DNA from: Amorphophallus konjac
Lineage: Eukaryota > Streptophyta > Magnoliopsida > Alismatales > Araceae
Direction of reading: 5' to 3'
Assembly (NCBI GenBank): GCA_022559845.1
Contig: CM040126.1
Coordinates: forward strand, 123,604,886-123,668,885
Length of the DNA: 64,000 nt
This document shows positions 44,930 to 57,735 of this stretch, one piece after another. The translations under genes and the position numbers were made by a program. A model generated the notes under the pieces. It made no database searches and was not told where the DNA came from. It saw nothing but the letters and a program-made list of their open reading frames with translations. Position 1 is the stretch's first letter. Each line of letters opens with the position of its first letter.

Positions 44930-46260
44930 CTGGACGCCCTAAGCGGCATACCCCAGCCGTGCCTCCAACAGCACGCCCCAGTTGTGCCCCCAGCGGCACG
45001 CCCCTTACGGGCCTTCCCCGGTGCGCCTTGGCCGCCCTTTCACCAGCACAGCCCTTGTTAGGGCCTCCCCCGGCACGGTCCCTGGGACCCTGGCCCGGCA
45101 TGCCCCTTTTTCCCTCCTTTGCCCGGCGCGCCTTGGGCCCCGTTCGTCGGCACAGCCCCTGGGCGCCTTGCCCGGTGCCCTTGGCCTTCCCCGGTACAGC
45201 TCCTCAGCGGCACACCCTGGCCTCCCCCAGCCCGGCACGCTGCTGAGGCTCCCTGGCCGGCACACTAACCACCAGTCCCTCCTTGCCCGGTGCACTCCTT
45301 AGCCGGCCCTAGGGAGGTCTCCGGTCCGTTGTTTTCACCGAGTTTTCCGAAGTTTCATTAAAGGTGTTGCCACTCTCGGGCGCCCACCTCCAGTTGTCGG
45401 GTTCCGCCACTCCATGTGGGCGCGTTCCCTTTATCTCCCTTACGCTCGGGTCAAGGGGAGGTGCTGCCGAATTTTTGTTAGAAACGATAACATATTAAAA
45501 AGATAGAAGAAAGTAACAAACAAACAAAAAGAACAACGGTAAAAATGCTTTAACCAAGGCAAGGGAACCGTAATCAACCCAAGGAGAGCCAAATCGAACG
45601 AAAACTAAACAACCTCAACACTCGTCCTCGTGCGAGAAGGAACGGAAATTAATCAAGAGAAGGAAAGAAGAAACCCATGCAAACTTAATAAAAAAATCAG
45701 AAAAGAAGAAAAGAAAAGCCTTAAAAGAAGTGGAGGAGGAGTGGGCCTTCACCGGTACGCCTAACCCAGCCCTTCGCCGGTACACCTCTATCATCCTTCG
45801 CCGGCACACCCTCCATCATCCTCCACCGGCACGCTCCCAGCCCGGTACGCCCTTCACACCCCTGTACACGCCTCTTTGAGCCCTTCAGTGGTACATCCCC
45901 CTGCTGCCTTCCCCGGTACGCCTCTTTGAGGCCTTCAGCGATACACCCCCTGCTGCCTTCCCCGGTACACTTCTTTGAGCCTCTCAGCGGCACGCCTCCT
46001 TGGGGCCTTCCCCGGTACACCCCTTTGAACCCACGGGCGGCACGCTCCAGCCAACCCCTCGCCGGCACGCTCCGACCGTCGTCTCCCCGGCACGCCCGAC
46101 TAGGCCCTTCGCCGGCACGCTCCCCCCTACGCTCAGCGACACGCCTGCACGTCCTTCGTCGGCATGCCCGTTCGCGCCCCTCGCCGGCACGCCCGTTCAC
46201 CCCTTTGCCGGCACGCTCGGCCAGACCCTTCGCCGGCACGCCCTCATTTAACCCCTTTTA
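44930..46260 (+). repeat. GGCACGCC/CCGGCACGC arrays in LTR
   Basis: Two arrays of ~25-35-bp degenerate units (44930-45300 and 45750-46260) sharing CCGGCACGC or CCCGGTACGC, split by a less repetitive stretch. Copies in the 3' LTR are at about 60945-61310 and 61760-62240. Confidence 0.8.
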
Positions 46261-48243
46261 GCCCTCCAGCGGCCCACTCTCTCTCTTCAAAAAAAACATA
46301 TATATGTATTAATATAAAGATAATGATAATAATAATAAATTAATAAAAAAAGTATGACAAGTAAACAAACCTGAATATATATATAAATATAAAAGAAACA
46401 AACAAAAATGTGAAATAATAATAATAATAGCAAAAAAGGGAAAATATAATAGTAATAACAGTAAACGAAAAATGGAGAAATCATTCAGAATAAACACATA
46501 AAAGAGAAATAAGCAATAATATATATATGCTTATAATTTAAAGCCCAGATAAAAAAAATGGTAAAACCCATGTTGCAGCCCCGTCTCTCCCGTGACCCGA
46601 TGCTGAAGGAACAATAATGCCGCCCTCCTAGGTTGGGTCTGAATCTTGGGAATTATCCCGAAATAGCCACGACCTGATCTCACCTCGGGCCGATATTCCG
46701 ATTAAACCGGAATCGTTTCTCAGGCCGGATCCCTTCCGAGCCGCTACTAAAATTGCCGCACGTTTGGCAGACATTTGAACGGGTTCACCTCGATTTTCGC
46801 CGCGTTTCTATTATGGACTTGCGTCCGAACATGAAAAGGCCCGTGAATGCCCGACGTGGCCGATGGCTCCCATCCCGACATGGTCGTAATCCGGCATTGC
46901 TCTGGGCCAATAGTTCATCAATTCCGACCCGTTCCCATTGGGATTCATTCCCGCTCTTTCATTGAAATTGCCGTGAACTCGGCATACATTTATACGGGGT
47001 TGTGCCTGTCTACGCTGTACCTTCAATACGGACCCTTGTTCGAATATCAAGTGGTCCGCAAGTGACCGACAGAAATCGGAATAGAACGAGACGGCTCCCG
47101 TCATCCCTGGACCCTACACATGGGGATATCAATAAGGCCTTCATGGGCTATGCTTGGACCTTGGGTCCGTCCCGATTATGGTCATTGTCTGACCCACACC
47201 CTCGGCCTATAGCTCGCTCCCTTCGAACATGTTTTGGTGTTGGAATCTAGTCCCGGGACTCTTCCCCGTTGCCCTCCGGCACCGGGAACACTAATGATGC
47301 CCACGCAAGCCCCGTTTGGACCGCGGGAGGCGCCCCCGATATGGTCCCGACTCGATCTCGCACCGGGCCAATAAATTCGCTAGTTTCCTGCTACACGAAC
47401 CGAGATTTAACTGAATGTTTTCAGTGTCTAGGAATAATATATATTTGCTGTATCCCGGCATACATATGTTCCAGGTCCTCCCGCGACGATTACGATATTC
47501 CCAATACCGGACACCCGTCCAAACATTAAACGGTCTCCTGAATGACCGACACGTTTCGAACGTTCGCTTCCCTAGACATAGGGCTTTCCAGCCGACTCAA
47601 GGGATACCCCCCGTTGCCCCTTGGCACCAGAAATATTAATGACGCTCATGCAAGTCTTGTTTCGACCGCGGGGGGCCCACCGCAGTATGGTCGCAGCTTG
47701 CTCTTGCACCGGGCCAACAGATTTAGTGATTTTCGACCGCTCCAACCGAGGCTCAGCCGAACGTTTTCCGTTCTTCGAACAATAAATTAGCCGTACCTCA
47801 GCATACATGCATTCCGGTTTTCCCGCGACAATCATGATTTTCTCCATCTGGACATTCGTCCGAACATTAAATGGTCAGTACACGACCGACATGACCGCGA
47901 ATGGTTTTCTTCTCGCCCTCGCGCGAGGATCTCAATACCTCATAATAGACCTTTCATGCAATTAATTTCCTGGCCATGAGGCCCTGAATCCTGGCAATTA
48001 ATCAAGGGTGTTCCCTCGTATGGGGGATGTAAATGACGTCGTGACCTTTATGGCGCGGCGGGTTTTGGTCCCGACACGAACTACACAATCGTCTGATGAA
48101 GTCAGATCGAGCGCACCGTGGGCTCTTCGGGGCCCGAATAAATTGTCACTTCTGTGACTGGCACGCCCACGCACTTAACAGACGAATCAACCATTCCCAA
48201 ATAGACGAGCGTAATAGACGAACGAAAAGTGCGTCCACAAGTC

Positions 48244-48262
48244 TGGCACGCCCGGTGGGACC
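48244..48262 (+). other. primer-binding site of giant element
   Basis: TGGCACGCCCGGTGGGACC, four bases after the LTR. The form fits plant Tat-type elements. Which tRNA it pairs with was not worked out. Confidence 0.75.
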
Positions 48263-48263
48263 A

Positions 48264-49080
48264 AACCACCCTTCATCTCTTCGTCGGGATTCAGGGCCTC
48301 ATGGCCCCCTAATAAACAATGTTTGCCTGCTTTGATGAATTGCAGGTGCTGTCTTCGCCAGCCCTATGGGGAGAAAAGCCAGACTAGGCGAAATTATCTT
48401 TGTCGCCTTGACGATGCTACTCCGAGACACCTACAGCTTCCACCAATCATGGGGGGCTGTGATAAAGAAAAGAAGAGAAAGAGAAGAGAAGGGAGGGGAA
48501 ATCAAGCCCCCCCGTTTCCCTCAAGAAGAAAGAGAAGAAAAGAAGAAAAGAAGAAAAGGAGAAAAGAAGAAAAGAAGAAGAGAAGAAAAGAAAAAAAAAG
48601 AGAAAAGAAATAAGCAAAAAAAAGAGAAAGAATTGGCAAGAGAGGGTTGTACGGCCACGTCCGTCGAGACCCGTGCTGAATGAAGATTATCACTGTGGGG
48701 TTGATGCGGTGGAGCGAACCACTCATCCCCTCCCTGAGGGGGTGAGCGCTCTCCTGCACCTCCACCCTGGTCAATCATACAAGAAGAAGAGGAGAGGAAA
48801 AAAAAAGAGAAAAAAATAAGAGAGAAGAAAGGATGAAAAGTTGGCCAGCATCGCCGACTAAAAGAGCAAGAAGAAACCCGACATCCCGCCCGACTCTAGG
48901 AGGCTCCGAGTCTGCGGTGCAATGACCCCGCTCGTTCCTTCTTCCTACTGCCTCCATCCGGCATAAGACGGCCCCTTGAGAGGCTGTTAAAAGACCCAGC
49001 GAGCCACAATTGTAGCTTGGTGAATGGCTGCCCGCTGTGGGGAATGCTTTATAGCAATGAGGCCAAGCACGGCCACCACT
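48264..49080 (+). other. leader of giant element, non-coding
   Basis: No gag-like frame. Two purine-rich GAAAAGAAG tracts (about 48466-48640 and 48778-48850) give long but empty open frames. Confidence 0.7.
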
Positions 49081-52000
49081 CCCGAAGAGAGCATGCATAT
49101 ACCCCGCCATGGGGGATAAGAAGAAGATGTATACCCAGCTACGGGGGCATAAGAGGGAAAAAAAAGAGATACACCCCATTCCCAGGGGCACATGAAGAGA
49201 ATCCGCCCCGACTGAGGGGCACAAAGCAGAGGCTACACCCCAGCTTCGGGGCATTTGAAGAAGAATCCACCCTGACCTGGGGACATAAGAAGAAATAGAG
49301 TTGCACCCCAGCTTAGGGGCATTTGAAGAAGAGAAATACACCCCGATATGGGGGCACATGAAGCAAAAGACATACCCCGCCATGGGGGCGTAAGAAGAAA
49401 AGAATTCACCCCGACTCGGGGGTACATGAAGCGACAAAGAATACACCCCGCCTTAGGGGAATTTGAAGAAGAAGCATACACCCCACCAACGGGGGCACAG
49501 GAGCCATCAAGAACACACCCCACTTTCGGGGCACAAGAAGCAAGCATTCCCCGCGTGTCGGGGCAAAAGAAGAAGAATCCCCCTCGGGGGCATAAAAAGC
49601 AAAGATACACCCGCGTGTCGGGGGCACATGAAGAGAATACACTCCATCCCGGGGTCATGAGAAGCAGAAGGCGCATCCCACCCTGGGGGCATATGAAGCG
49701 AAAAGAATACACCCTGACTGAGGGGAATACAAAGAGAAGTATACCCCACTCTGGGGCAGAGGAAGCGGGAGAATCACACCCCCATCTTGGGGGTATTTGA
49801 AGAAGAAGTATACCTCGCCTCGAGGGCCTAGAAGCTATAAAGAACACGCCTCAGCTTAGGGGCATTTGAAGAAGTTACATCCCGCTTCGGGAGTATAAGA
49901 AAGAGAAGAGTACACCCTGTCCTAGGGACAATTGAAAAAGAAACATACCCCGCCTGGGGGCATAAAAGCCATAAAGAATACGCCCCGGCTTAGGGGCATT
50001 TGAAGAAGCTACATCCCACCTTGGGAGCATAAGAAGAGAAGAATACACCCCGACTTAGGGGCATTCGAAGAAGGAATACACCATAGGCTCGGAGTCCATG
50101 AAGCAACATATATCCCCCCCCCCCGGGGGGGCATCTGAAGCAGAATAAACAACATTCCCCGGCTTAGGGGAGCATATGAATAAAGGAATACACCTCGATA
50201 TGGGAGCACATAAGCAAAGAAGAAGAGTTCACCCCGCCTCGGGGGCATAAGAAGCAAGAATTACACCCCGCCTTGGGGGCATCGGAAGCAGCAATACACT
50301 CCACTCTGGAGGCATTAGAAACAGAATACATCCCAGCCTGGGGGCACAAAAAGCAAAAAAACACCCCACCTTGGGGGCATAAGAAGCCAATAACATACCC
50401 CGCCATGGGGGGGCATAAGAAGCAAGAGATACATCCCCGCCCCGGGGGCATATGAAACAACATACACCTCGCCTCGCCGGCATATGAGGCCAAGAAGCAT
50501 ACCCCGGCCTGGAGGCATAAGAAACAAAAGCACACCCCATGCTAGGGGCATATGGAGAGGAATGCACCTCGCCCTGAGGGGCGCAAAAAAGTATAAGAAC
50601 ACACCCTAGCTTAGGGGCGTTTGAAGAAGAAACATACCTCGCCAGGGGGCATAGAAGTCATGAAGAATACGCCCCGGCTTAAGGGCATTTGAAGAAGTCA
50701 CATCCCGCCTCGGGAGCATGAGAAGCAGCAAGAATACACCCCGGCCTAGGGGTATTTGAAGAAGAAATATATCCCGCATGGGGGAATAGAAGCCGTAAAG
50801 AACACGCCTCGGCTCAGGGGCACTTGAAGAAGCTACATCCTGCCTTGGGAGTATAAGAAGAAAAGAGTCCACCCCATCTTAGGGGTATTTGAAGAAGAAA
50901 CACACCCAGCTATGGGGGGCATAGAAGCCATAAAGAATACACCCCGGCTTAGGGGTATTTGAAGAAGAAGGATACCCTGCCTCGGGGGACATTGCAAGCA
51001 GCGATACACTCTGCTAGGGCGCAAAGGAAGCAAACCACACCCCACTCCTAGGGACACATGAAGAGAGTACACCCCGCCATGGGGGCACATGAAGAGAATC
51101 CACCTCGACTCGGGGGTACATGAAGCAACGAAGAATACACCTCGCCTTAGGGGAATCTGAAGAAGAAGCATACACCCCACCAATGGGGGCACAAGAGCCG
51201 TTGAATCCACCCCACTTTGGGAGCACAAGAAGCAGACATTCCCCAGCGTGTCGGGGCAGAAGAAGAAGAATCTCCCCTCGGGGGCATATAAAAAAAAAAG
51301 CAAAGATACACCGGTGCCCGGCGCACATGAAGAGAAAGGCACCTCCCTCTGGGGGCACAACAAGCAACAAAAATACACCCCATTCCCAGGGGCACATGAA
51401 GAGAAATACACCCCTGCTCCAGGGGCATATGAGACAAAACTATACCCCGATTTAGGGGCATTTGAAGCAAAGACTTCACCCCGCCTCAAGGGCGGGGCAT
51501 AAGAAGCGAAAGATATACCCCACCCCGGGGGCACAAGAAGAAAACACACCCCACCTTGGGGGCGTAAGAAGCCAAGAGATATACCCCGCCACGGGGCAAC
51601 AGAGGCAAAATGATTCCCCACGGGGGCACGTAACGCAACATACCCCTCGCCTCGGCAGCATGTGAGGCCAAGAAGCTATATCCCGGCTCGGGAGCATAAG
51701 AAACAAAAGATATACCCCACGTCCGGGGCATATGAAGCCAAGAAACACACCCCCGTCTCGGAGGTATTTGAAGAAGAAGTATACCTTGCCTTGAGGGCCT
51801 AGAAGCTATAAAAGAGCACGCCCCGACTCAGGGGCATATGAAGAGAAGTCCACCCCGGCCTAGGGGTATTTGAAGAAGAAACATACCCCGCCAGGGGGCA
51901 TAGAAGCCATAAAGAACACGCCCCGGCTTAGGGGTATTTGAAGAAGATACATCCTGCCTCGGGAGCATAAGAAAGAGAAGAATACATCCCGTCTTAGGAA

Positions 52001-53050
52001 TATTTGAAGAAGAAATATACCCCGCCAGGAGGCATAGAATCCATAAAGAATATGCGCCGGCTCAGGGGCATTTGAAGAAGAAACATACCCCGCCCGGGGG
52101 ACGCGGAAGCAAAGAGACAGAGTACACCTCCACCCGGGGGCGTAAAGAAGCAAAGAGACATACATCCCGACCTGGGAGCACATGAAGAAAGAATATACCC
52201 CGACCTAGGGGCGTCAGAAGAAGAAGCATACGCCCTGATCCAAGGACATAAGAAGCAAGAGAATACGCCATGCGAAAAGGGTATAAGAAACATGAAGAAT
52301 GTACCCCAGCCTAGGGGCACAAAAAGAGACACACTCCGCCCTTGGCGCATAAGAAGCAGAAGCACCTACCCCAGCCTGGGGGCACAAAAATACACTCCGC
52401 CCTTGGCGCATAAGAAGCATAAGCACCTACCCTAGCATGGGGGCACAAAAATACACTACTCCGACCTGGGGCATAGAAACAAAGAGACATACATCCCGAT
52501 CCGGGAGCATGAGAAGAAAGATATACTCCACCCAAGCGGCATTTGAAGAAACAACATACCCTGCTTCGGGGGCACAGAAGCCGCAAAAGATACACCCCGG
52601 CCTCAGGGGGGCATAAGAAGCAAAAGATACACCCCCGTCCCGGGGGCATTTGAAGAGAGCTACGCCCAGTACCAGGGGCATATGAAGAAGAAACATACCT
52701 CGCCTCAAGGGCCTAGAAGCTATAAAGAACACGCCTCGGCTCAGGGGCATATGAAGAGAAGTCCACCCTGGCTCAGGGGTATTTGAAGAAGAGACATACC
52801 CCACCTGGGGGCGTAGAAGCCGTGAAGAGTATACCCCACCATGGGGGCATTTGAAGAGAGCTACACCCCGCCTCGGGGGCATTAAAAAAAACACACCCTG
52901 GTCTGGGGACATAGAAGCCAAAAAAATACACCCCTCCTGGGGGCACAGAAGCAAAGAGGCAAAACACACCCCTCAGGGGGGATGCATACCAAATGAAGCT
53001 ACACCCCAACCTGGGGGCACATTAAGAGAAATACACTCCAACGTGGAAGC
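49080..53050 (+). repeat. array I: CCCCG-CCT-CGGGG hairpins with purine linkers
   Basis: About 4 kb of degenerate ~35-50-bp units, each a 4-6-bp hairpin with a usual 3-nt loop followed by a linker such as CATTTGAAGAAGAA. I estimate about 90 units. Stem sequence varies but arms match: 50232-50244 CCCCG/CGGGG, 50364-50376 CCCCA/TGGGG, 49880-49892 TCCCG/CGGGA, 50014-50026 TCCCA/TGGGA, 50299-50311 CTCCA/TGGAG, 49813-49825 CCTCG/CGAGG, 52337-52347 CGCC/GGCG. Confidence 0.93.
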
Positions 53051-53084
53051 ATTAATGAGAAAAGAAAAGCAGAATAAAGAAAAA

Positions 53085-54010
53085 GATATGCATGAGACAG
53101 ACGTGGTCTTCGAGCCCGCCTCATCGCACAAAAGAAAAGAAGGAAAGAAAGAATACACATGAGGCAGACGTGGTCTTCGAGCCCGCCTCATCACACAAAA
53201 GAAGAGAAGAAAAGGAAGAAAAGACACATGAGGCAGACGTGGTCTTCGAGCCCGCCTCATCACGCAAAAGAAGAGAAGAAAAGGAAGAAAAGACACATGA
53301 GACAGACGTGGTCCCTGAACCCACCTCTTCACATAAAAGAAGAAGAGCAGAACCGAAAGAAGACACATGAGGCAGACGTGGTCTTCGAGCCCGCCTCATC
53401 ACACAAAAGAAGAGAAGGAAAGAAAGAATGCACATGAGGCGAACACGGTCTCTGCACCTGCCTCTTTACAAAAGAAGAAAAAAAAAGAAAGAGTCACGAG
53501 GCGGACATGGTCTCTGCACCTGCCTCTCTACAAAAGAAGAAAAAAAAAGAGAGTCACGAAGCGAACGCGGTCTTTGCACCCGCCTCTCCATAAAAGAAGA
53601 AGAGAAGAAGAGAAAGAACAATCACGAGGTAAACTTGGTCCTTGCACCTGCCTCTCCATAAAAGAAGAAGAGAAGAAGAGAAAGAGCAACCATGAGACAA
53701 ACATGGTCTCTGCACCTGCCTCTCTACAAAATAAGAATAGAAGAGAAAAAAAGAGACATGAGGCGAACATGGTCCCTGCACCCGCCTCTCCATAAAAGTA
53801 GAAGAGAAGAAGAGAAAGAACAATCATGAGGCGAACATGGCCTCTGCACCTGCCTCTCTATAAAAGAAGAAGAGAAGAAGAAAAAAAGAGCAATTATGAG
53901 GCGAACACGGTCTTTGCACCCGCCTCTCCACACAAAAGAAGAGAAGAAGAGAAAGAACAGCAACGAGGCAAACATGGTCTTTGTACCTACCTCTTCAAAA
54001 ATCTTTATGA
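53085..54010 (+). repeat. array II: GAGGC...GCCTC units with GAAGAAG linkers
   Basis: Two subfamilies of ~60-70-bp units: 53085-53440 (GAGGCAGACGTGGTCTTCGA, closing GCCTC) and 53437-54010 (GAGGCGAACATGGTCTCTGC, closing GCCTC). GAGGC and GCCTC pair across about 19 nt (e.g. 53161-53189), followed by AAAAGAAGAGAAGAA. Confidence 0.93.
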
Positions 54011-54059
54011 GGTAAGCTTTTACCTCCGCCCTCCACCCACCCAACAAATAGAAACCAAT

Positions 54060-54435
54060 CAGCATTCCGCCGATGGGGCATTAAACCGGAAAATATTCAG
54101 CCATCGGGGCTTCAAGCCGACAGATATTCAGCCATCGGGGCTTCAAGCCGATAGATATTCAGCCATCGGGGCTTCAAGCCGACAGATATTCATCCATCGG
54201 GGCTTTAAGCTGATAGATATTCAGCGATCGGGGCTTCAAGCCGACAGATATCCAACCATTGGGGCTTTAAGCCGATAGATATTCAGCCATCGGGGCTTTA
54301 AGCCGATAGATATTCAGCCATCGGGGCTTCAAGCCGATAGATATTCAGCCATCGGGGCTTCAAGCCGACAGATATTTAGCCATCGGGGCTTCAAGCCGAT
54401 AGATATTCAGCCATCGGGGCTTCAAGCCGACTAAA
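54060..54435 (+). repeat. array III: 31-bp GGCTTCAAGCC units
   Basis: About twelve units CCATCGGGGCTTCAAGCCGA + TAGATATTCAG. Each holds GGCT-TCA-AGCC (e.g. 54108-54118). Confidence 0.95.
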
Positions 54436-54845
54436 CCTTCCGCCGACGGGGCGTTAAACCGACTAGACCTTCCGCCGACGGGCGTTAAACCGACTAAACC
54501 TTCCGCCGACGGGGCGTTAAACCGACTAGATCTTCCGCCGACGGGGCGTTAAACCGACTAAACCTTTCGTCAATGGGGCATTAAACCGACTAGACCTTCC
54601 ACCGACGGGGTGCTAAACCGACTAAACCTTTCGTCGACGGGGCGTTAAACCGACTAAACCTTCCGCCGACGGGGCGTTAAACCGACTAGACCTTCCGCTG
54701 ACGGGGCGTTAAACCGACTAAATCTTCTGCCGACGGGGCTTTAAACCGACTAGATCTTTCACCGATGGGGCGTTAAACCGACTAAACCTTCCGTCGACGG
54801 GGCGTTAAATTGACTAAACCTTCCGCCGACGGGGCGCTAAACCGA
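54425..54845 (+). repeat. array IV: 32-bp CGCCGACGGGGCG units
   Basis: About thirteen units CGACTAAACCTTCCGCCGAC + GGGGCGTTAAAC. CGCC/GGCG pairs round GACGG (54441-54453). Confidence 0.95.
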
Positions 54846-54879
54846 CCAACTTTCAGCCATCGGGGCTTCAACCCGACAA

Positions 54880-55150
54880 CTACCCCTTCATCGGCCTTCG
54901 GGTCGACAGCTATCTCATCATCGGCCTTCGAGTCAACAGCTGTATAATCATTGGCTCCTAGCCGACAGCTACCTCATCATCGGCTCCTAGCCGACAGCTA
55001 TCTCATCATCGGCTCCTAGCCGACAGCTATCTCATCGTCGGCTCCTAGCCAACAGCTACCTCATCATCAGCTCCTAGCCGACAGCTATATAATCATTGGC
55101 TCCTAGCCGACAGCTATCTCATCATTGGCACCCCAGCCGACAGCTCCCCA
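54880..55150 (+). repeat. array V: 29-bp TCGGCT-CCT-AGCCGA units
   Basis: About nine units. TCGGCTCCTAGCCGA is a 6-bp stem with a CCT loop (54980-54994). The first units have a TTCG loop, e.g. 54891-54906. Confidence 0.95.
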
Positions 55151-55319
55151 GTTAAAAAAATAGACCTCTTGCTTTGGTTCGGATCCTTCCCCGGCCAGAG
55201 AACAAAAGAGACCCTTCTCTTCGACTCTCACGTCCCGCTACCCAACGCCCCTCTGTAGGGCCATTTCGGCCGGGGCTCACTGTCAGGATTAATCCATTCG
55301 TCCCACCGCGCTCTCCGAT
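55151..55319 (+). other. spacer between arrays
   Basis: Unique-looking sequence between arrays V and VI. No gene seen. Confidence 0.6.
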
Positions 55320-55985
55320 ATCTTTTCGGCTTTACAATCTACTCCTAACATCTCTCGGCTTGTCAGCCTGCTCCCAATATCCCTTGGCTTTTTAGCCTAC
55401 TTTCCAATATCTTCGGCTCTTGCAGCCTGCTTCCCAGAATTTGGCCTTCACGGATCGCTTCCCATAATTTCGGCTCCTACGGCCCGCTTCCCAATATCTT
55501 TGGCTCTCGCAGCCTGCTTCCCAGAATTCGTCCTTTACGACCTGCTTCCCAGAATTTGGCCTTCACGGCCCGCTTCCCAATTTTGGCTTTTGCAACCCGT
55601 TTCCCAATATCTTTGGCTCTTGCAGTCTGCTTCCCAGAATTCGGCCATTGCGGCCTGCTTCCCAGAATTCGGCCTTCACGGCCCGCTTCCCAATTTTGAC
55701 TTCTGCAGCCCGCTTCCCAATATCTTTGGCTCTCGTAGCCTGCTTCCCAGAATTCATCCTTTACGGCCTGCTCCCCAGAATTCGGCCTTCACGGCCCGCT
55801 TCCCGTAACTTCGGCCCCTGCAGCTCGCTTCCCAACTTCGGCTCCTGCAGCATGCTTCCCATAATTTGGCTCTCGCAGCTCGCTCTCCTCGATTTTTGGC
55901 TATTGTGGCCTACTTCCAATATCAACTTCGACCTTCACGGCCCGCTTCCCCAATGTCCTTTCAGCCGTTCGCAGTCTGCTTCCCT
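55320..55985 (+). repeat. array VI: ~30-bp GGCN..NGCC units
   Basis: About twenty units of the type TTTGGCTCTCGCAGCC + TGCTTCCCAGAAT. The two main stems differ in a matched way: GGCT/AGCC (55502-55514) and GGCC/GGCC (55558-55570). Confidence 0.9.
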
Positions 55986-57180
55986 AATACCTCTACTACC
56001 ACTACACTTATACGTAACAACAATATTTTCTTATGCCACAAAAAAATAACAAAAAAAAAAATACAGAAAAAACAAACAAACAAAAAAAAACAACAAAACA
56101 ACAAAACAAAAAAGATGAAAGAAGAGAATGCTTGATTGCCCTGTTTGCATGGTTGCTTAATATAGAATAATGCACCTCCTTGGAATTTTCTAAGACCGTG
56201 CTTCCTTGCTAAATAATATCGCCCCGATTCCGGATGCACGGGCGTCACGGCGCACGCTCAAAGGGAACCCAATTATGGTAGGTGCACACGTCAAGGGGAA
56301 GAGTCATGGCTGAATCGCTAAGCCCAGCTCACAAAATAAACCTGAGGCAACGCTCCCACACTTAGCACTTAATGTGTTCAATAGCCTTCGACTATAGGGA
56401 TTGCCCGAATTTCTTCTTAGCACTCTACGGATGCTCGAATTCTGCACTCGCGTGAAAGGTAATCGTGAGGAAAAAGCTGCCTACCCCCACTGTAAAAAAA
56501 AAAAAAAGAGAAAGAAAAGAGAAAAGAGAGAGACGTGAATCCGAGTAGCCGGGAATCCCCATTGAGACACATGAGGAGACTCGCGCGAAATGGTGAAGCA
56601 AATTATAATAAGGATGAAACCTATTAGCCGGGAATCCCCATTGAGACACATGAGACTCGCGTCAAACGGTGGAATCCGTAATAGAATTACAATAAGGATG
56701 AATCCTAGTAGCCAGGAATCCCCATTGAGACACATGAGGAGACTCGCGCCGAACGGTGAAATCCGCTACCAAAATAAACAGACGGGGGGCTGTGCGAAGC
56801 TACCAAAATCGAGAGCCTGAAACATATGTGTAGGCGCTAGAGTGATCCTCGAGTGTCACCAGGAAAACCTGCATATCCCTATGGTTAGGGCTCTTTGTTC
56901 ACACATTTGCACTGCCACGCCACAGAGAATTGCCTCGGGTGAAATACGTGAATTTAGGCTATGCATGCAAGACGTGCGATATCCTCTTGACGGGTGCACC
57001 ACCCCTCAATTGTGCCTCGCGGCCCGCACCGCATCTACGAATACGGGTGATGTCTCTATCCTATTCCCCATAGGGGGAGCTGCCTTACTTATATTTATGT
57101 TATGCCTGCTAATGAATGCTTGCATGCTTGAATAAAAGGAAATATAATAATAATAATAATAAATAATAAAAATGTGTGTA
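55986..57180 (+). other. non-coding part of giant element
   Basis: An A-rich stretch (56037-56125), then three 75-90-bp direct repeats carrying AGCCGGGAATCCCCATTGAG (56540-56780). No conserved protein was found. Confidence 0.6.
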
Positions 57181-57184
57181 TAAT

Positions 57185-57560
57185 AAACTCAATTTCGACC
57201 ATCGAAGCCTACTTTCCTAGCACCGGCTCGTAGAGCCCAATCTTGGCCCCCATGGCCTACCTCTTGCCCTCGTGGCCCGTTAATCTCCCAACTTCGGCTC
57301 CCCGCAGCCCGCTTCCAGCCATGGCTATTTTGGCCTCCCTCATCGGCCCCTGAGCCGACAGCTATTCACTTATCGGCCCCTGAGCCGACAGCTTTTTAAT
57401 TATTCTCTCCCATGCTGACAGCTTTCAATCATCGACCCCTGAGCCGACAGCTATATAATTATCGGCCTTCGGGCCGATAGCTTTTCAATTATTGGCTCCC
57501 ATGCCAACAACTTTCAATCATCGGCCACTGCGTCGACAGCTCTTATATCATTGGCATCCA
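57185..57560 (+). repeat. array VII: mixed TCGGCC/GGCCGA hairpins
   Basis: A degenerate relative of arrays V and VI. Best hairpin 57461-57478: ATCGGCC-TTCG-GGCCGAT, 7 bp closed by a TTCG tetraloop. Confidence 0.85.
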
Positions 57561-57735
57561 CGCCAGCAGCCACCCAAAGTTCTTCAAAAAAAAAGAGAAA
57601 AAAAAGAAGAGAAGAAGAGAAGGGAGAAAAAGAAACAACAACAAAAGAGAGAAGAGAAAAAAAAGAAGATAGCAAAAGAGAAGAGAAGAAAAATAAGAGA
57701 AGAAGAGAAAAGAGAGAAGAAAAAAAGAGAGACAA
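57561..57735 (+). repeat. purine-rich tract
   Basis: AAGAGAAGAAGAG-type sequence leading into array VIII. Confidence 0.85.

Larger units (their letters stand above)
43332..48239 (+). repeat. 5' LTR of giant element, 4.9 kb
   Basis: TGTGGACACC...GCGTCCACA, aligned over its length with 59075-64000. In order: a U3 array of GGCACACCC units (about 43575-44150), TATA box 44338, purine-rich GAAGAAG tract (about 44395-44580), AATAAA 44780, further GGCACGCC arrays (44930-45300, 45750-46260), an AT-rich block (46270-46540) and a unique part to the end. The 3' copy is about 254 bp longer up to the window edge, mostly from extra U3 units. Confidence 0.92.

Noticed and set aside
44033..45061. 342-codon open frame in the 5' LTR
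   Set aside because: Repeat-driven Gly/Pro/Ser/Arg-rich translation, overlapping open frames on the other strand, no conserved motif.
48775..52969. Many Cys/Gly/Pro-rich minus-strand frames over array I
   Set aside because: They translate the hairpin repeat itself; frames change with unit length and no family is recognisable.
54060..55150. CRISPR-like regular 29-32-bp repeats
   Set aside because: No unique spacers between repeats, and the context is a plant LTR element.
49080..55150. Hairpin + tail as bacterial terminators or a bacterial repeat
   Set aside because: No T-runs follow the stems and the whole context is plant nuclear.
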